A DNA stretch of 41,233 nucleotides from positions 1 to 41,233 of the forward strand of contig JAJTZB010000011.1 in the NCBI GenBank assembly GCA_032906765.1, in the 5' to 3' direction. This document shows, one piece after another, positions 15,687-23,862 of the stretch. Position 1 is the stretch's first letter. Each line of letters begins with the position of its first letter. Origin of the DNA: Nitrososphaerales archaeon. Lineage in GTDB: Archaea > Thermoproteota > Nitrososphaeria > Nitrososphaerales > Gagatemarchaeaceae. Both the position numbers and the translations under genes were made by a program. The notes under the pieces were generated by a model, which was given only the letters and a program-made list of their open reading frames with translations, did no database searches and was not told the origin of the DNA.

Positions 15687-16400
15687 ATGCAAATCGAGAG
15701 AGACGGCAACGGACATACGGACACTTCTGATAGGCTGATCAGAGGAGTAAAGACCGACAGGGTCTATAGGATACTGCTCTGCGACGTCGAGGGAACCCTT
15801 ACGGGGTACAGGCTGGCCAAGCTTGCCCAGACAGAGCAGACACACGTAAGCCTCATCATCCGCGACCTCGAGAAGTCCAGCCTGGTCAGAGGTACCCGGG
15901 TGACCGACCACAAAGGACTCCTGGCCAGGTGGAGCCGCCTACACGTCAAGTACCAGTCGCAGAGCTACATGCTCCCTGACGTCTTGAGGGTCTTGAAGAA
16001 CACAGGCTTAGAGTACGGCCTGACTACGTACAGGGCGGAATCCATGGTCAACCGCTATCTCTTCCCATCCAAGACGGAGCTTTACATCCGCGGTGCCGAC
16101 TTCGAAGCGTGGCACGCGCTGCTGGTAAAGGAGGGCGCCCTCGTGGGCGGAGGGAATGTGAGGCTGAGGTGGTACGACGACCAGGTGCTCTACAACTCGT
16201 TCTCGATCGACGGCTACCGCATGGTCTCGGTACCGCAGTTGATAGTTGACTTGCTCAGGGAGGTCGGGTCGGCCGTCGAAGCGGCGAATATGATGATGCA
16301 GAAGTACGCAGAGCTCCTGACTCTCAACCGGCTCCATTCCGTTAGTCCCTTTCCCGTCGGTACGTACAAGACCAAGGTAGGTCGCCGTGTATCCAGATAG
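15687..16400 (+). CDS. AbiEi-like winged-helix regulator/antitoxin
   Basis: AbiEi proteins are antitoxins of type IV toxin-antitoxin systems and repress their own operon through an N-terminal winged helix. This 237-residue protein has a helix-turn-helix with LTGYRLAKLAQTEQTHVSLIIRDLE (split here as about residues 35-60) and a mixed alpha-beta C-terminal domain. ATG 15687 is chosen because an earlier in-frame start at 15624 would lie within the promoter repeat. Its end overlaps the next gene by 14 bases, a sign of coupling. The assignment rests on domain order and the partner gene. Confidence 0.7.
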   Translation: MQIERDGNGHTDTSDRLIRGVKTDRVYRILLCDVEGTLTGYRLAKLAQTEQTHVSLIIRDLEKSSLVRGTRVTDHKGLLARWSRLHVKYQSQSYMLPDVLRVLKNTGLEYGLTTYRAESMVNRYLFPSKTELYIRGADFEAWHALLVKEGALVGGGNVRLRWYDDQVLYNSFSIDGYRMVSVPQLIVDLLREVGSAVEAANMMMQKYAELLTLNRLHSVSPFPVGTYKTKVGRRVSR

Positions 16401-17172
16401 AGAGACAGAGTTCTCGCGGCGTTACCTGAAGAACATGCTGAGCGTCCTTCCCGATCCATACTGTCTGATGGGCGGCTGGTCGGTCTACCTTACGCTGAAG
16501 GAGAGGTTCAGAGAGACGACGGGTCGCGAGTACCCGGGTTCGAGGGACATCGACCTAGGGTTCCACCTTGACCCGAAGTGGAAACCGAGGGAGTTCGAGG
16601 GCTCGGCATTCGGTAAGGCCATCAAGAAGATACGGACGATGGGCTTTGAGCCGGAGTCCTTCAGGTTCGTGAAGCGTTACCACCTCTGGGAGGAGCGAGA
16701 GCTGACTCCTGAGGAGGAGAGAAGCTTGCCCCAGTATGACATCTTCAATCTGTACTTAGATGTCCTCGTCGACACGAAAGACCCGAAGAGGTTCAAGGTG
16801 GCAAGGTTCAAGGTGCTGGAAGAGCCGCTTCTGGCAAAGGTCTTCTCCGGGACCGGTTACGTCAAGACCGACCTGGACGGAGTCAGCGTGACGATGCCTG
16901 CGCCGCAGCTCCTGATGGAAATGAAGGTCAAGTCGTTCCCTGGCAGGACACAAGACGACAAGAGGACAAAGGACCTCATAGATTTGTGCGCCCTGGTGCT
17001 TTATTCCGGCGTTAGACCTCCTTTGATTTCCGCAACAGCGGCTGGGAAGAGGCGCTTGGAGAGGTTTGAGCGGGCGGTAGACGACACCAAGGAAGAAGAA
17101 TGGAACGGCGTCGCAGCAGCGCTCGACGTTTCTGCATCCGTGGCCAAAAGGACGGCCTCCTCAGTCAAATAG
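16387..17172 (+). CDS. AbiEii-like nucleotidyltransferase toxin
   Basis: AbiEii toxins are DNA polymerase-beta-fold nucleotidyltransferases. The 261-residue protein starts with GTG 16387. It has the fold's signature: Gly29-Gly30 in MGGWS, the acidic pair Asp54-x-Asp56 in SRDIDLGF, and a third acidic site in LYLDVLVD (Asp125/Asp129). A later helix carries QDDKRTKDLIDLCAL, like the Lys/Asp-containing helix of AbiEii. It overlaps the upstream regulator gene. It probably modifies RNA or another acceptor to arrest growth; the target is unknown. The catalytic residues look intact. Confidence 0.75.
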   Translation: MYPDRETEFSRRYLKNMLSVLPDPYCLMGGWSVYLTLKERFRETTGREYPGSRDIDLGFHLDPKWKPREFEGSAFGKAIKKIRTMGFEPESFRFVKRYHLWEERELTPEEERSLPQYDIFNLYLDVLVDTKDPKRFKVARFKVLEEPLLAKVFSGTGYVKTDLDGVSVTMPAPQLLMEMKVKSFPGRTQDDKRTKDLIDLCALVLYSGVRPPLISATAAGKRRLERFERAVDDTKEEEWNGVAAALDVSASVAKRTASSVK

Positions 17173-17685
17173 ATGCGGGTCGACGCAACCTCTTGGATGT
17201 GAATCCAACGAATGGAGAAACGCAGAACGATGTTCCTGTCTTGTTGCGGCGTGTTGGAGCGCGACTGCGACGTTACCGTCCTTCGGCCAGGTAATACTTT
17301 CAATTCTCCCTCCCTTACGAACGAGATAGTAATAGTAAGCGTTGGCGTTGTGGTTGGAATTCTTAGGAGAATTCTTGGTTGATGGATGTTTGCATCTTGG
17401 CTCGATGAGTTGAGTAAGTTGGGTGCGTGACAGAAATTTACCGCGCTCCTTGCTTGGATGTAAGTAGAATTAGTAATAATTGATCGAGCTCGTTGTTAAG
17501 CCTCCGCCTGACAATCTCCGCCAAGAGTGCTCGCCTCGAATTAGTGCCAGGCTTGCTCCATTGCGGGGCAGCTTGGTCTTTCGCCCTGCGCTCGCCAAGC
17601 ACCACGTGGATCTGTCTCGGAAGAAGCTAGAGCAGGTGTACGACCAAGCAGGGTTGAGAATCCTCTAGTGTGACGCCCAGAAACG
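17173..17685. other. Gene-poor stretch inside the tRNA-His element
   Basis: No protein gene is convincing; a 62-codon frame at 17480-17668 starts with TTG and lacks coding character. An inverted, AT-rich GAATTCTTAGGAGAATTC motif lies near 17360. The stretch may once have held element genes. Confidence 0.45.
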
Positions 17686-18471
17686 ATGATAAGTGCCACG
17701 TGTGTCACTGGAAGCCCAAGCTTGGAGTTGGGCGTACGAGGTTGGGCAAGGAGGAATCCCAGACTACTCGTCACGATAGCAGTTGTCCTTTGGCTGACCC
17801 TGACATCTTTCACTGGATTCATTCTGTACAGTGGGGTGCAGCTTCCGATGCCAACACTGCGGCTAGTCGTCTCCCCACCAGGTTACCCCATCGTGGGGGA
17901 GAGTTGGAACGTCCGGATTTGGCAGAGGGTATACCCAGGACAAGCTTGGGTCCCAGCCTCAAACTCAACGCTCTTGATGATATCAACTGCGGGCAATTTC
18001 GCCTTCGGTCCGACTAATGGCAGCGTGGTTGTCCCTTATTCCTCCGATTTAGGCGGAGTCAATTTCCTGGCCCAAAAGTCAGGATTCACCACCGCATCGT
18101 GGCAACCCCAGACTACATTCATCCAGAACGATTTTGCGTACTTAGTGATGGGATTCTACATCTTCGGAGGCGGGTTGTCATTCTACGAGATCTCGTTTGA
18201 ATTCGTCAAGCGGGGCCGCAGAAATCAGGTCTTGCGGGTGATCTCAATAGCGGCTGCGCTTTCAATCGGAACCGGGTATGTCTTGGCAGTAGTATGGCTT
18301 CAGAGATGGAGTTTCGGAACGGCGTGGGGATTTGGCAACGACATCCTCGACGGGATTAGATTCGATCCCGACCTCTTACTACTGACCGCGTTTAATGTTG
18401 TGATCTCTTCAGTTGTCCTGAAACTACAGAGGGCTGTGAACTCAGCGAAGCATGTGATCGGCTCTCCGTAG
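17686..18471 (+). CDS. Membrane protein with an extracytoplasmic domain, unknown function
   Basis: A 261-residue protein with one N-terminal membrane helix (about 27-50), an external region of about 90 residues rich in Pro, Gly, Ser and aromatic residues (55-145), and three further helices (about 148-168, 182-205 and 228-248). The external part resembles a beta-rich Ig-like domain in composition, which is only an impression. It lies inside the tRNA-His element and could be cargo or a surface function. No family is recognised. The true start may be a few codons later. Confidence 0.6.
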   Translation: MISATCVTGSPSLELGVRGWARRNPRLLVTIAVVLWLTLTSFTGFILYSGVQLPMPTLRLVVSPPGYPIVGESWNVRIWQRVYPGQAWVPASNSTLLMISTAGNFAFGPTNGSVVVPYSSDLGGVNFLAQKSGFTTASWQPQTTFIQNDFAYLVMGFYIFGGGLSFYEISFEFVKRGRRNQVLRVISIAAALSIGTGYVLAVVWLQRWSFGTAWGFGNDILDGIRFDPDLLLLTAFNVVISSVVLKLQRAVNSAKHVIGSP

Positions 18472-18937
18472 CTCATCCATGTCGCGAAGCCGCTCGTACC
18501 TCCTGGCGCCCCATGCAATGGATTCGAAGATTGCCCAGATTGCCTACAAGAATGCTTGCAAGTCTTTGGTCGGTTGTGACCAGCAAAGTTGGGTAGAGAA
18601 GGAAAAGGTGTCCTTCGGAAGTTGAGGGAAGTCGCGGGATTCTAGTGGGTTGGCACTTCACTCCGCGTGAATCTGGACTCGAAAAACTAGCCTCAAACCA
18701 GAGATAGAACGTTCGGTGGCAGCCACGAATGTGATGACTTCGTTTGACCACCTTCGTTATCCTTTAGACCAGCCTGCGACGATGATTTCGAGTTGGGTTC
18801 GTAAGGCGCCTTTCGAATGGTGTTTGAACCAACATAGGTGGACTCACATTCCTCTCTGGGCCCTTCATACCATCATCACGCTCGCGCGCTCTTCGTTCGA
18901 AAGCTTTTACTAAGATTCACAGAACTATGCTGGCAGG
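18472..18937. other. Intergenic stretch containing the right end of the element
   Basis: No protein gene is supported. The attR-like 14-mer lies at 18851-18864, about 75 bases before the cyclase-family gene. Confidence 0.5.
18851..18864 (+). repeat. attR-like copy of the tRNA-His 3' end
   Basis: CCTCTCTGGGCCCT is identical to 14237-14250 in tRNA-His and has the same orientation. The rest of the tRNA is absent here, as expected for the fragment displaced by integration. Confidence 0.62.
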
Positions 18938-19609
18938 TTGGTAGACAAGCTTCCATTCAGGAAGATTGTCGACCTGTCTGTCCCGTTCAAGAGTCTGGGG
19001 ACGCACGTCTTCCCGGGCTATCCCATGCCTCTGAGGGCTACGATGACGACCATACGGGACAACGGGTACTACTCAAGTGTGTGGACGTTTGTTGAGCATT
19101 CTGGGACCCACGTTGACGCGCCAGGGCATTTCCTTCAGGGCGCCCCGACGATTGACAAGGTCCCGCTCAGCACGTATGTTGGCAGGGGAGTGGTGCTGAA
19201 ATTTACTGGTCGGCGTCCCAACTATTCAATCACCAAGAAAGATATCGAAACAGGACTGCGGAAGAAGGAGCTCAAGGGGAAAGTCGGTAGCGGTTGGGTC
19301 CTACTGTTCTACACCGGGTACAGCGCGAAGGCAGGCACGCGAAGGTGGCTCGAGCACCCCGAGCTCAGTGACGAAGCGTGCAGGCTCATAACCAGACTGA
19401 AGGTCAATGCTATTGGTTTCGACGCGCCCAGCCCTGACCATGCCCCGTTTCCCGCCCACAAGATCCTGCTTCCGAAAGGGATCGCCCTGTTCGAGGGCCT
19501 GACTAACCTGAACAAGGTCATGGACAAGGACTTCGTCTTTGTCGGCGCTCCGCTTCCGCTTGTTGACGGGTCGGCCAGCCCCGTGCGGGCCTTTGCTCTG
19601 ATGATGTGA
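18938..19609 (+). CDS. Cyclase-family metal-dependent hydrolase (kynurenine formamidase-like)
   Basis: The family hydrolyses amide or ester bonds, as in N-formylkynurenine or isatin, using a metal held by an HxGTHxDxPxH motif. The 223-residue protein carries HSGTHVDAPGHF (about 55-66) and a second conserved region GFDAPSPDH. It starts with TTG 18938, which has GGCAGG just before it. It is the first gene after the integrated element and stands next to a block of nitrogen-compound catabolism genes. The exact substrate cannot be read from sequence. Confidence 0.87.
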   Translation: MVDKLPFRKIVDLSVPFKSLGTHVFPGYPMPLRATMTTIRDNGYYSSVWTFVEHSGTHVDAPGHFLQGAPTIDKVPLSTYVGRGVVLKFTGRRPNYSITKKDIETGLRKKELKGKVGSGWVLLFYTGYSAKAGTRRWLEHPELSDEACRLITRLKVNAIGFDAPSPDHAPFPAHKILLPKGIALFEGLTNLNKVMDKDFVFVGAPLPLVDGSASPVRAFALMM

Positions 19610-19613
19610 GACT

Positions 19614-20957
19614 CTAGAAGAGGTCCAGGAAGTGGGAGACCTCCCACTGCGTAACTTGGTCGGCGGCCTGAGACACCTCGAACGACCTTTGCGTGACATA
19701 CTCCTCGAACAGCGTGCCGCCCAGAGTCCGTCGAATCAGGTCGTCCTTCTCCAACTCGGAGAGGGCCTCGCCGAGGGATCTCGGGAGAAGCTTCAGGTGG
19801 CGGGAGACGCGCTCACTGTCGTTCATCTGAGAGGCGTCGAACATCAGGGGCTCGCCCGGGTCGAGTTTCCGCTCCATCCCCTCGATTCCAGCGGCAACGA
19901 CGCAGGCGAGCAGCAGGTAGACGTTACACGCGTTGTCAGTCAGGCGGAGTTCTATGCGCGTCGAGTCGCCCCGCTCGTCAGGAATCCTGACTGCCGCCCC
20001 CCGGTTTCCGGGCCCGTAGGTCACGGCGTCGGCGTTCCACCTCCCCGGCAGGAGCCGCTTGTATGAGTTCACCGTGGGCGCGCCTATGGCACAGAGAGCT
20101 CGCGTGTGCTTCAGAACGCCTCCGATGAAATGGTAACAGGACTGGCTGAGACCCAGCTTTCGCCGGTCACGAGAATCGGAGAACAGGTTCCTCCCCTTCG
20201 GGTCGGTTAGGTTGAGGTGCAGGTGCAAGCCGCTGCCCCACCAGTCCGCGCCTATCTTGGGCATGAACGAAGCTGTCAGACCGCGACTCATCGAAACTGC
20301 CTTGACCGCGTCCTTGAAGTAGACGTATGCGTCGCCTGCCCTGAGACAGGGCTCAGGGGCAAGGTCAACCTCAAGCTGCCCGTGCCCGCCTTCGACGTGC
20401 GCCTTGACTACCTTGATTTCCATCGAACTCAACGCCTTCACGATGTCTGTGAGGAGCTCCCTGTGCTGTTCGTATCCCGCTTGGGACTGTATCGAACTTG
20501 TGTCAGCTGGGACAACTCTGTCCCCGTCGTGACGGACGAGGTGGAATTCGCTCTCGAGCCCGGTCATCACCCTGTATCCCCTTGATCCAGTTTCCTCGAG
20601 GACTCTCCGGAGCACGCTCCTCGCGCACAGAGGAGAGGTGGAGCCGTCGGCCTCGTGGACCTCTCCGATGAAGCGAGCGGTACCTGGAGAGTAGGCGGGG
20701 AAGACGAGTGTGGTCTGGTCAGGGATGACGGAGACGTCGCCCTGAGAGATGTCGAGTTTCGAGCCAGGCGTGAGAGGTGTGACTGCGTTCATATCCAGGT
20801 TAGCCCGCGCCGTCTTGAAACCGTTCCGCAGAATCGACTCGACGTCCGAGACTACGAGAGGTTTCGACCGGGTCACGCCGCACAGGTCTACGTACGAGAT
20901 GCTTACCATTGAGGAGTTGTGCTGAGAGAGCCGCTTCGCAACCGCGCTCTGTTTCAA
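19614..20957 (-). CDS. Glutamine synthetase-like enzyme (FluG/gamma-glutamyl amide ligase type)
   Basis: A 447-residue member of the GS family. Metal and substrate motifs are present: GLESEFHLV, EGGHGQLEVD, GSGLHLHLNL, the Asn/Gly-rich GNRGAAVRI loop, and RIELRLTDNACN. The Asp-50-like loop of true GS and its adenylylation site are not evident. TTG 20957 is used because a symmetrical TTTAAA box lies about 27 bp upstream. The divergent neighbour is a FluG-like amidohydrolase, and the two correspond to the two halves of fungal FluG. It more likely makes gamma-glutamyl amides than assimilates ammonia. Confidence 0.88.
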   Translation of the reverse strand: MKQSAVAKRLSQHNSSMVSISYVDLCGVTRSKPLVVSDVESILRNGFKTARANLDMNAVTPLTPGSKLDISQGDVSVIPDQTTLVFPAYSPGTARFIGEVHEADGSTSPLCARSVLRRVLEETGSRGYRVMTGLESEFHLVRHDGDRVVPADTSSIQSQAGYEQHRELLTDIVKALSSMEIKVVKAHVEGGHGQLEVDLAPEPCLRAGDAYVYFKDAVKAVSMSRGLTASFMPKIGADWWGSGLHLHLNLTDPKGRNLFSDSRDRRKLGLSQSCYHFIGGVLKHTRALCAIGAPTVNSYKRLLPGRWNADAVTYGPGNRGAAVRIPDERGDSTRIELRLTDNACNVYLLLACVVAAGIEGMERKLDPGEPLMFDASQMNDSERVSRHLKLLPRSLGEALSELEKDDLIRRTLGGTLFEEYVTQRSFEVSQAADQVTQWEVSHFLDLF

Positions 20958-20980
20958 CGCACGACTCGGGAGTGGCGTTG

Positions 20981-20990
20981 CTTTAAAAGG
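20981..20990. promoter_or_regulatory. Symmetrical TATA box shared by the GS-like and amidohydrolase genes
   Basis: CTTTAAAAGG contains TTTAAA, which is the same on both strands. It is about 27 bp from TTG 20957 on the minus strand and about 50 bp from ATG 21035 on the plus strand, so one core element may serve both genes. Confidence 0.5.
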
Positions 20991-21034
20991 TCAGACTTCG
21001 GCTTCTGCAGGTCTCGAGAAGAGGCAAGCATCAG

Positions 21035-22183
21035 ATGAGGATCGAACTCGACGACCAACCAATCACGGACATTCACTGTTTCTCGTTTGCGCCGCAGCGA
21101 AGGCACACGCGCTCATCGCTGACGAAGCTCTTCATGGCGGGCGGGCCTACTGTGATGAGCATCAATCCAGAACTCCGCACAGAAGACCTTGCGGCTTCGG
21201 TGGCGTACAGAAGGATGATTCACCACCTGTCCCTGCTTTTCAAGATGTCGGGCGGGGAAAATGAAGTACTTAGGAAGAGGAACGAGCTCGCGAAGAGGTA
21301 CGATTCTTACCTTCGATTACTGTTCGGGGACGCCGGGATTGAGAGGATGGCGCTCGACAGCGGACTCGAGCCCGTTTCCTTCGCAGAGTTCAGGAGGCAT
21401 GCGCCAGCAAAGCTGTACAGAATATTCAGAATCGAACCGCTGATTAAAGACTTGATCGCCAAGTCAGGTGGCTTCGACGAACTCTTTACCTCATTTGATG
21501 AGACAATCCAGTCTGCCGTTAGGAAGCACGGCTTCGTTGGATTCAAGTCTGTGATAGCTTACCGGACCGGGCTCGATGTAGGCACGCCGACCGAGCAGGA
21601 AGCCAGGACTTCCTTTAGGCTGCGGAAAGAGAATAGGGAGAAGGAGTGGTTCGGCCCCAGAGTGAAGCCGCTGCGTGACTTCCTACTGAACCACGTTGCC
21701 GAGCGCTCATCGAAACTTCGAGCGTTCCTCCAGATTCACACTGGACTCGGCGATACTGACGTTGTGGCGGAGAGGTGTAATCCGTTGCTACTGTCCAAGT
21801 TCCTGAAGCAGGAGAAGGTGTTGAAGACTCCCGTGATCTTGATTCACGGCGGCTTCCCGTACACTGACGAAGCCGCTTGGTTGAGCAGCGTCTTCCCGAA
21901 CGTCTACTTCGAGCTCTCAACTCCGTTCCCGCCCACCTACCTCCCGGCCCTGTCGAAGGAGAGGTTCAGGCGCGTCCTTGAAGTGGTGCCCACAACAAGG
22001 ATTGTTTACGGGTCGGACTCTATCGAGACTCCCGAGTTCCACTGGCTATCGGCAAAGCTCTCGAAGCTCGCCCTCGGAGAGACCCTTGGAGACCTCGTGG
22101 ACGATGGAGTACTGGATGAGCAGGGAGCCCACGGGGCCGCCGCTCGAATCCTCGACCGCAACGGCGCGGGACTCCTCCGGTAG
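21035..22183 (+). CDS. Amidohydrolase-family protein (FluG N-domain-like)
   Basis: A 382-residue TIM-barrel amidohydrolase. It shows GFKSVIAYR, QIHTGLGD, HGGFPYTDEAAWLS, FPNVYFELS and YGSD, the series typical of the FluG N-terminal half. The first metal motif reads DIHCF, so only one His of the usual HxH is present, a deviation that may change metal binding. In fungi this domain is fused to a GS-like domain; here that partner is the divergent gene. It ends eight bases before the convergent gamma-glutamyltransferase gene. Confidence 0.85.
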   Translation: MRIELDDQPITDIHCFSFAPQRRHTRSSLTKLFMAGGPTVMSINPELRTEDLAASVAYRRMIHHLSLLFKMSGGENEVLRKRNELAKRYDSYLRLLFGDAGIERMALDSGLEPVSFAEFRRHAPAKLYRIFRIEPLIKDLIAKSGGFDELFTSFDETIQSAVRKHGFVGFKSVIAYRTGLDVGTPTEQEARTSFRLRKENREKEWFGPRVKPLRDFLLNHVAERSSKLRAFLQIHTGLGDTDVVAERCNPLLLSKFLKQEKVLKTPVILIHGGFPYTDEAAWLSSVFPNVYFELSTPFPPTYLPALSKERFRRVLEVVPTTRIVYGSDSIETPEFHWLSAKLSKLALGETLGDLVDDGVLDEQGAHGAAARILDRNGAGLLR

Positions 22184-22190
22184 CAAGGCG

Positions 22191-23753
22191 CTAGGCGGAG
22201 ACAGCCGCCCCGAACCTTCTGGGGTCGGCCCCGCCCGTTGCCATCCTCTTGTCCTGATCAATCAGGACGGCTTGGACACCGCCAAAGTAGAGTTCCAGAT
22301 TGCCCATTACCTGTACGTCGCCCACCAGCCCTCGCAACTCACTGACAGTGGTCTCGTCAAATCCTCCTTCCACCATCAAACCCCCAGCAGTGGGATGAAT
22401 CCGCGGAGCAGCCAACGCCCTTCCCAGGGCCATCCCCCCGTCCAAGACGTTTGTCGTCACCTGAAAGATGGAACTGATGATTCGCTCAGAGCCGGCCCCG
22501 CCGATGACGAGGAAAGGGGACCCGTCCTTGAAGACGATTGTAGGGGACATGCTGCTGACCGGCCTCTTCCCCGCCGCCACGGAGTTGGGCCTTCCAGGAA
22601 CCGTGTCGAAGTCGTGCATCTCGTCGTTCAGGAGGACTCCCAGGCCCGGCACGGTGACGCCCGAGCCGAAGTAGCACTCGATTGTCTCCGTCGCAGAGAC
22701 GACGTTGCCTGCGGAGTCGATAACGCAGAAGTGCGAAGTGGAGCCAGGGCCGTCCGAGGAACGATTGCCTCCGGTGGGGTTTGTTCCAGACCAGATCTCC
22801 TCCGCCTTCTTCTGCACGTAGGATTTAGACAGGATCTGGCTGGTGGCGGCGTCGACGAATTCTGGGTCACCAAAGCTCGGCTTCTCGTCGAGCATCGACC
22901 TCAGGATATCTATGACCGCCCGGAACATCCCTGCCTTCGTGCTGGCACGAGCTCGATTGCCGAGCTCGGCGAGGATTTCGAGACCATAGATCAACAGCGT
23001 TCCGCCAGCGCTGGGCGGCGGCATCGAGACGATCCTGAACCCTCGAGCCTCCCCTTCCACCGGTCTGCGAACTTTGGGAGCGTACCTACCGAAGTCGTCC
23101 TCAGATAAGATTCCTCCGAGGCTCCCTACGAAGGTCGAGATTTCCTTGGATGTTGTCCCGCCGTAGAATCCCTCTGGCCCGTCTTTTGCCAACTTCGACA
23201 GAGTCTTCGATAGAAGCGGGAGCTTACTGAAGCGGGCCGATCGGCCGTCGACACCGAAGACGCGGGCGGACTCGGTGAAACGCTTCAGCTTGTCCAGCGC
23301 CCCTGTTCTGTTCTCCTTCAGAATCCTTTGCGAGAGGCTGGAAACCGAGACGCCCGACTTTGCTGCGACGATTGCGGGTCGGGCGACATCTCTGAACTTC
23401 ATAGTGCCGAACTGCTCCAGAAGGAGGGCGTGCCCAGATAGCGTTCCTGGCGTGGCGACGGCCAGAGGTCCCACGCTGTTTGCGTCTGCCGCGATACGCT
23501 GGAACATGTCGGCCGAGGACTTCGCTGGCGCCGTCTCCCTGTAGTCAAGGGCGGTTGTCTCTCCCGAGGCCAGATGAATCAGGGCGAAGCCACCCCCACC
23601 TATTCCAGAGAACGCTGGCTCGACCACCCCCAGCATCAGAGATGTTGCGACCGCGGCGTCTACAGCGTTACCCCCCATTCTCAGAATAGAGGCGCCTGCC
23701 TCGGATGCAAGCGGATGGGCTGAGGTGACCACGGCGTTGTGGAGCCTATCCAA
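22191..23753 (-). CDS. ggt: Gamma-glutamyltransferase
   Basis: An N-terminal nucleophile hydrolase that cleaves gamma-glutamyl bonds and transfers or hydrolyses the glutamyl group. The 520-residue precursor has GGNAVDAAVAT near the N-terminus, and the self-cleavage/nucleophile site at Thr339 in GSTSHFCVID. SMSPTIVF and GGAGSERI follow in the small subunit. No signal peptide is visible, so unlike many bacterial GGTs it is probably cytoplasmic. It starts with TTG 23753. It fits with the nearby GS-like enzyme and the permease. Confidence 0.93.
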   Translation of the reverse strand: MDRLHNAVVTSAHPLASEAGASILRMGGNAVDAAVATSLMLGVVEPAFSGIGGGGFALIHLASGETTALDYRETAPAKSSADMFQRIAADANSVGPLAVATPGTLSGHALLLEQFGTMKFRDVARPAIVAAKSGVSVSSLSQRILKENRTGALDKLKRFTESARVFGVDGRSARFSKLPLLSKTLSKLAKDGPEGFYGGTTSKEISTFVGSLGGILSEDDFGRYAPKVRRPVEGEARGFRIVSMPPPSAGGTLLIYGLEILAELGNRARASTKAGMFRAVIDILRSMLDEKPSFGDPEFVDAATSQILSKSYVQKKAEEIWSGTNPTGGNRSSDGPGSTSHFCVIDSAGNVVSATETIECYFGSGVTVPGLGVLLNDEMHDFDTVPGRPNSVAAGKRPVSSMSPTIVFKDGSPFLVIGGAGSERIISSIFQVTTNVLDGGMALGRALAAPRIHPTAGGLMVEGGFDETTVSELRGLVGDVQVMGNLELYFGGVQAVLIDQDKRMATGGADPRRFGAAVSA

Positions 23754-23830
23754 TCAAGACCGCCCAGCTTTGCACAATCCAGCGTCGAAACCTGTCAATT
23801 TTGGCTGTTCATAACCCAACACGTTAGGTT

Positions 23831-23840
23831 CATATATTTA
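23831..23840 (+). promoter_or_regulatory. TATA box of the APC permease gene
   Basis: CATATATTTA is centred about 27 bp upstream of TTG 23863, predicting a leaderless transcript. Confidence 0.5.
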
Positions 23841-23862
23841 CTTCGCGCGGAGCGTTGGCTGT

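Larger units (their letters stand above)
14160..18864 (+). mobile_element. tRNA-His-integrated element carrying an AbiE-like pair
   Basis: The span starts at tRNA-His and ends at an exact 14-bp copy of the tRNA 3' end. Inside are a tyrosine recombinase directly beside the tRNA, an AbiEi/AbiEii-like gene pair, about 500 bases without genes and a membrane protein. This is the usual architecture of small archaeal integrative elements. There is no recognisable replication gene, so it may be a defective or satellite element. The boundaries are inferred from the repeat. Confidence 0.68.

Noticed and set aside
17480-17668. 62-codon frame inside the tRNA-His element
   Set aside because: TTG start, no promoter at proper distance and no recognisable pattern.
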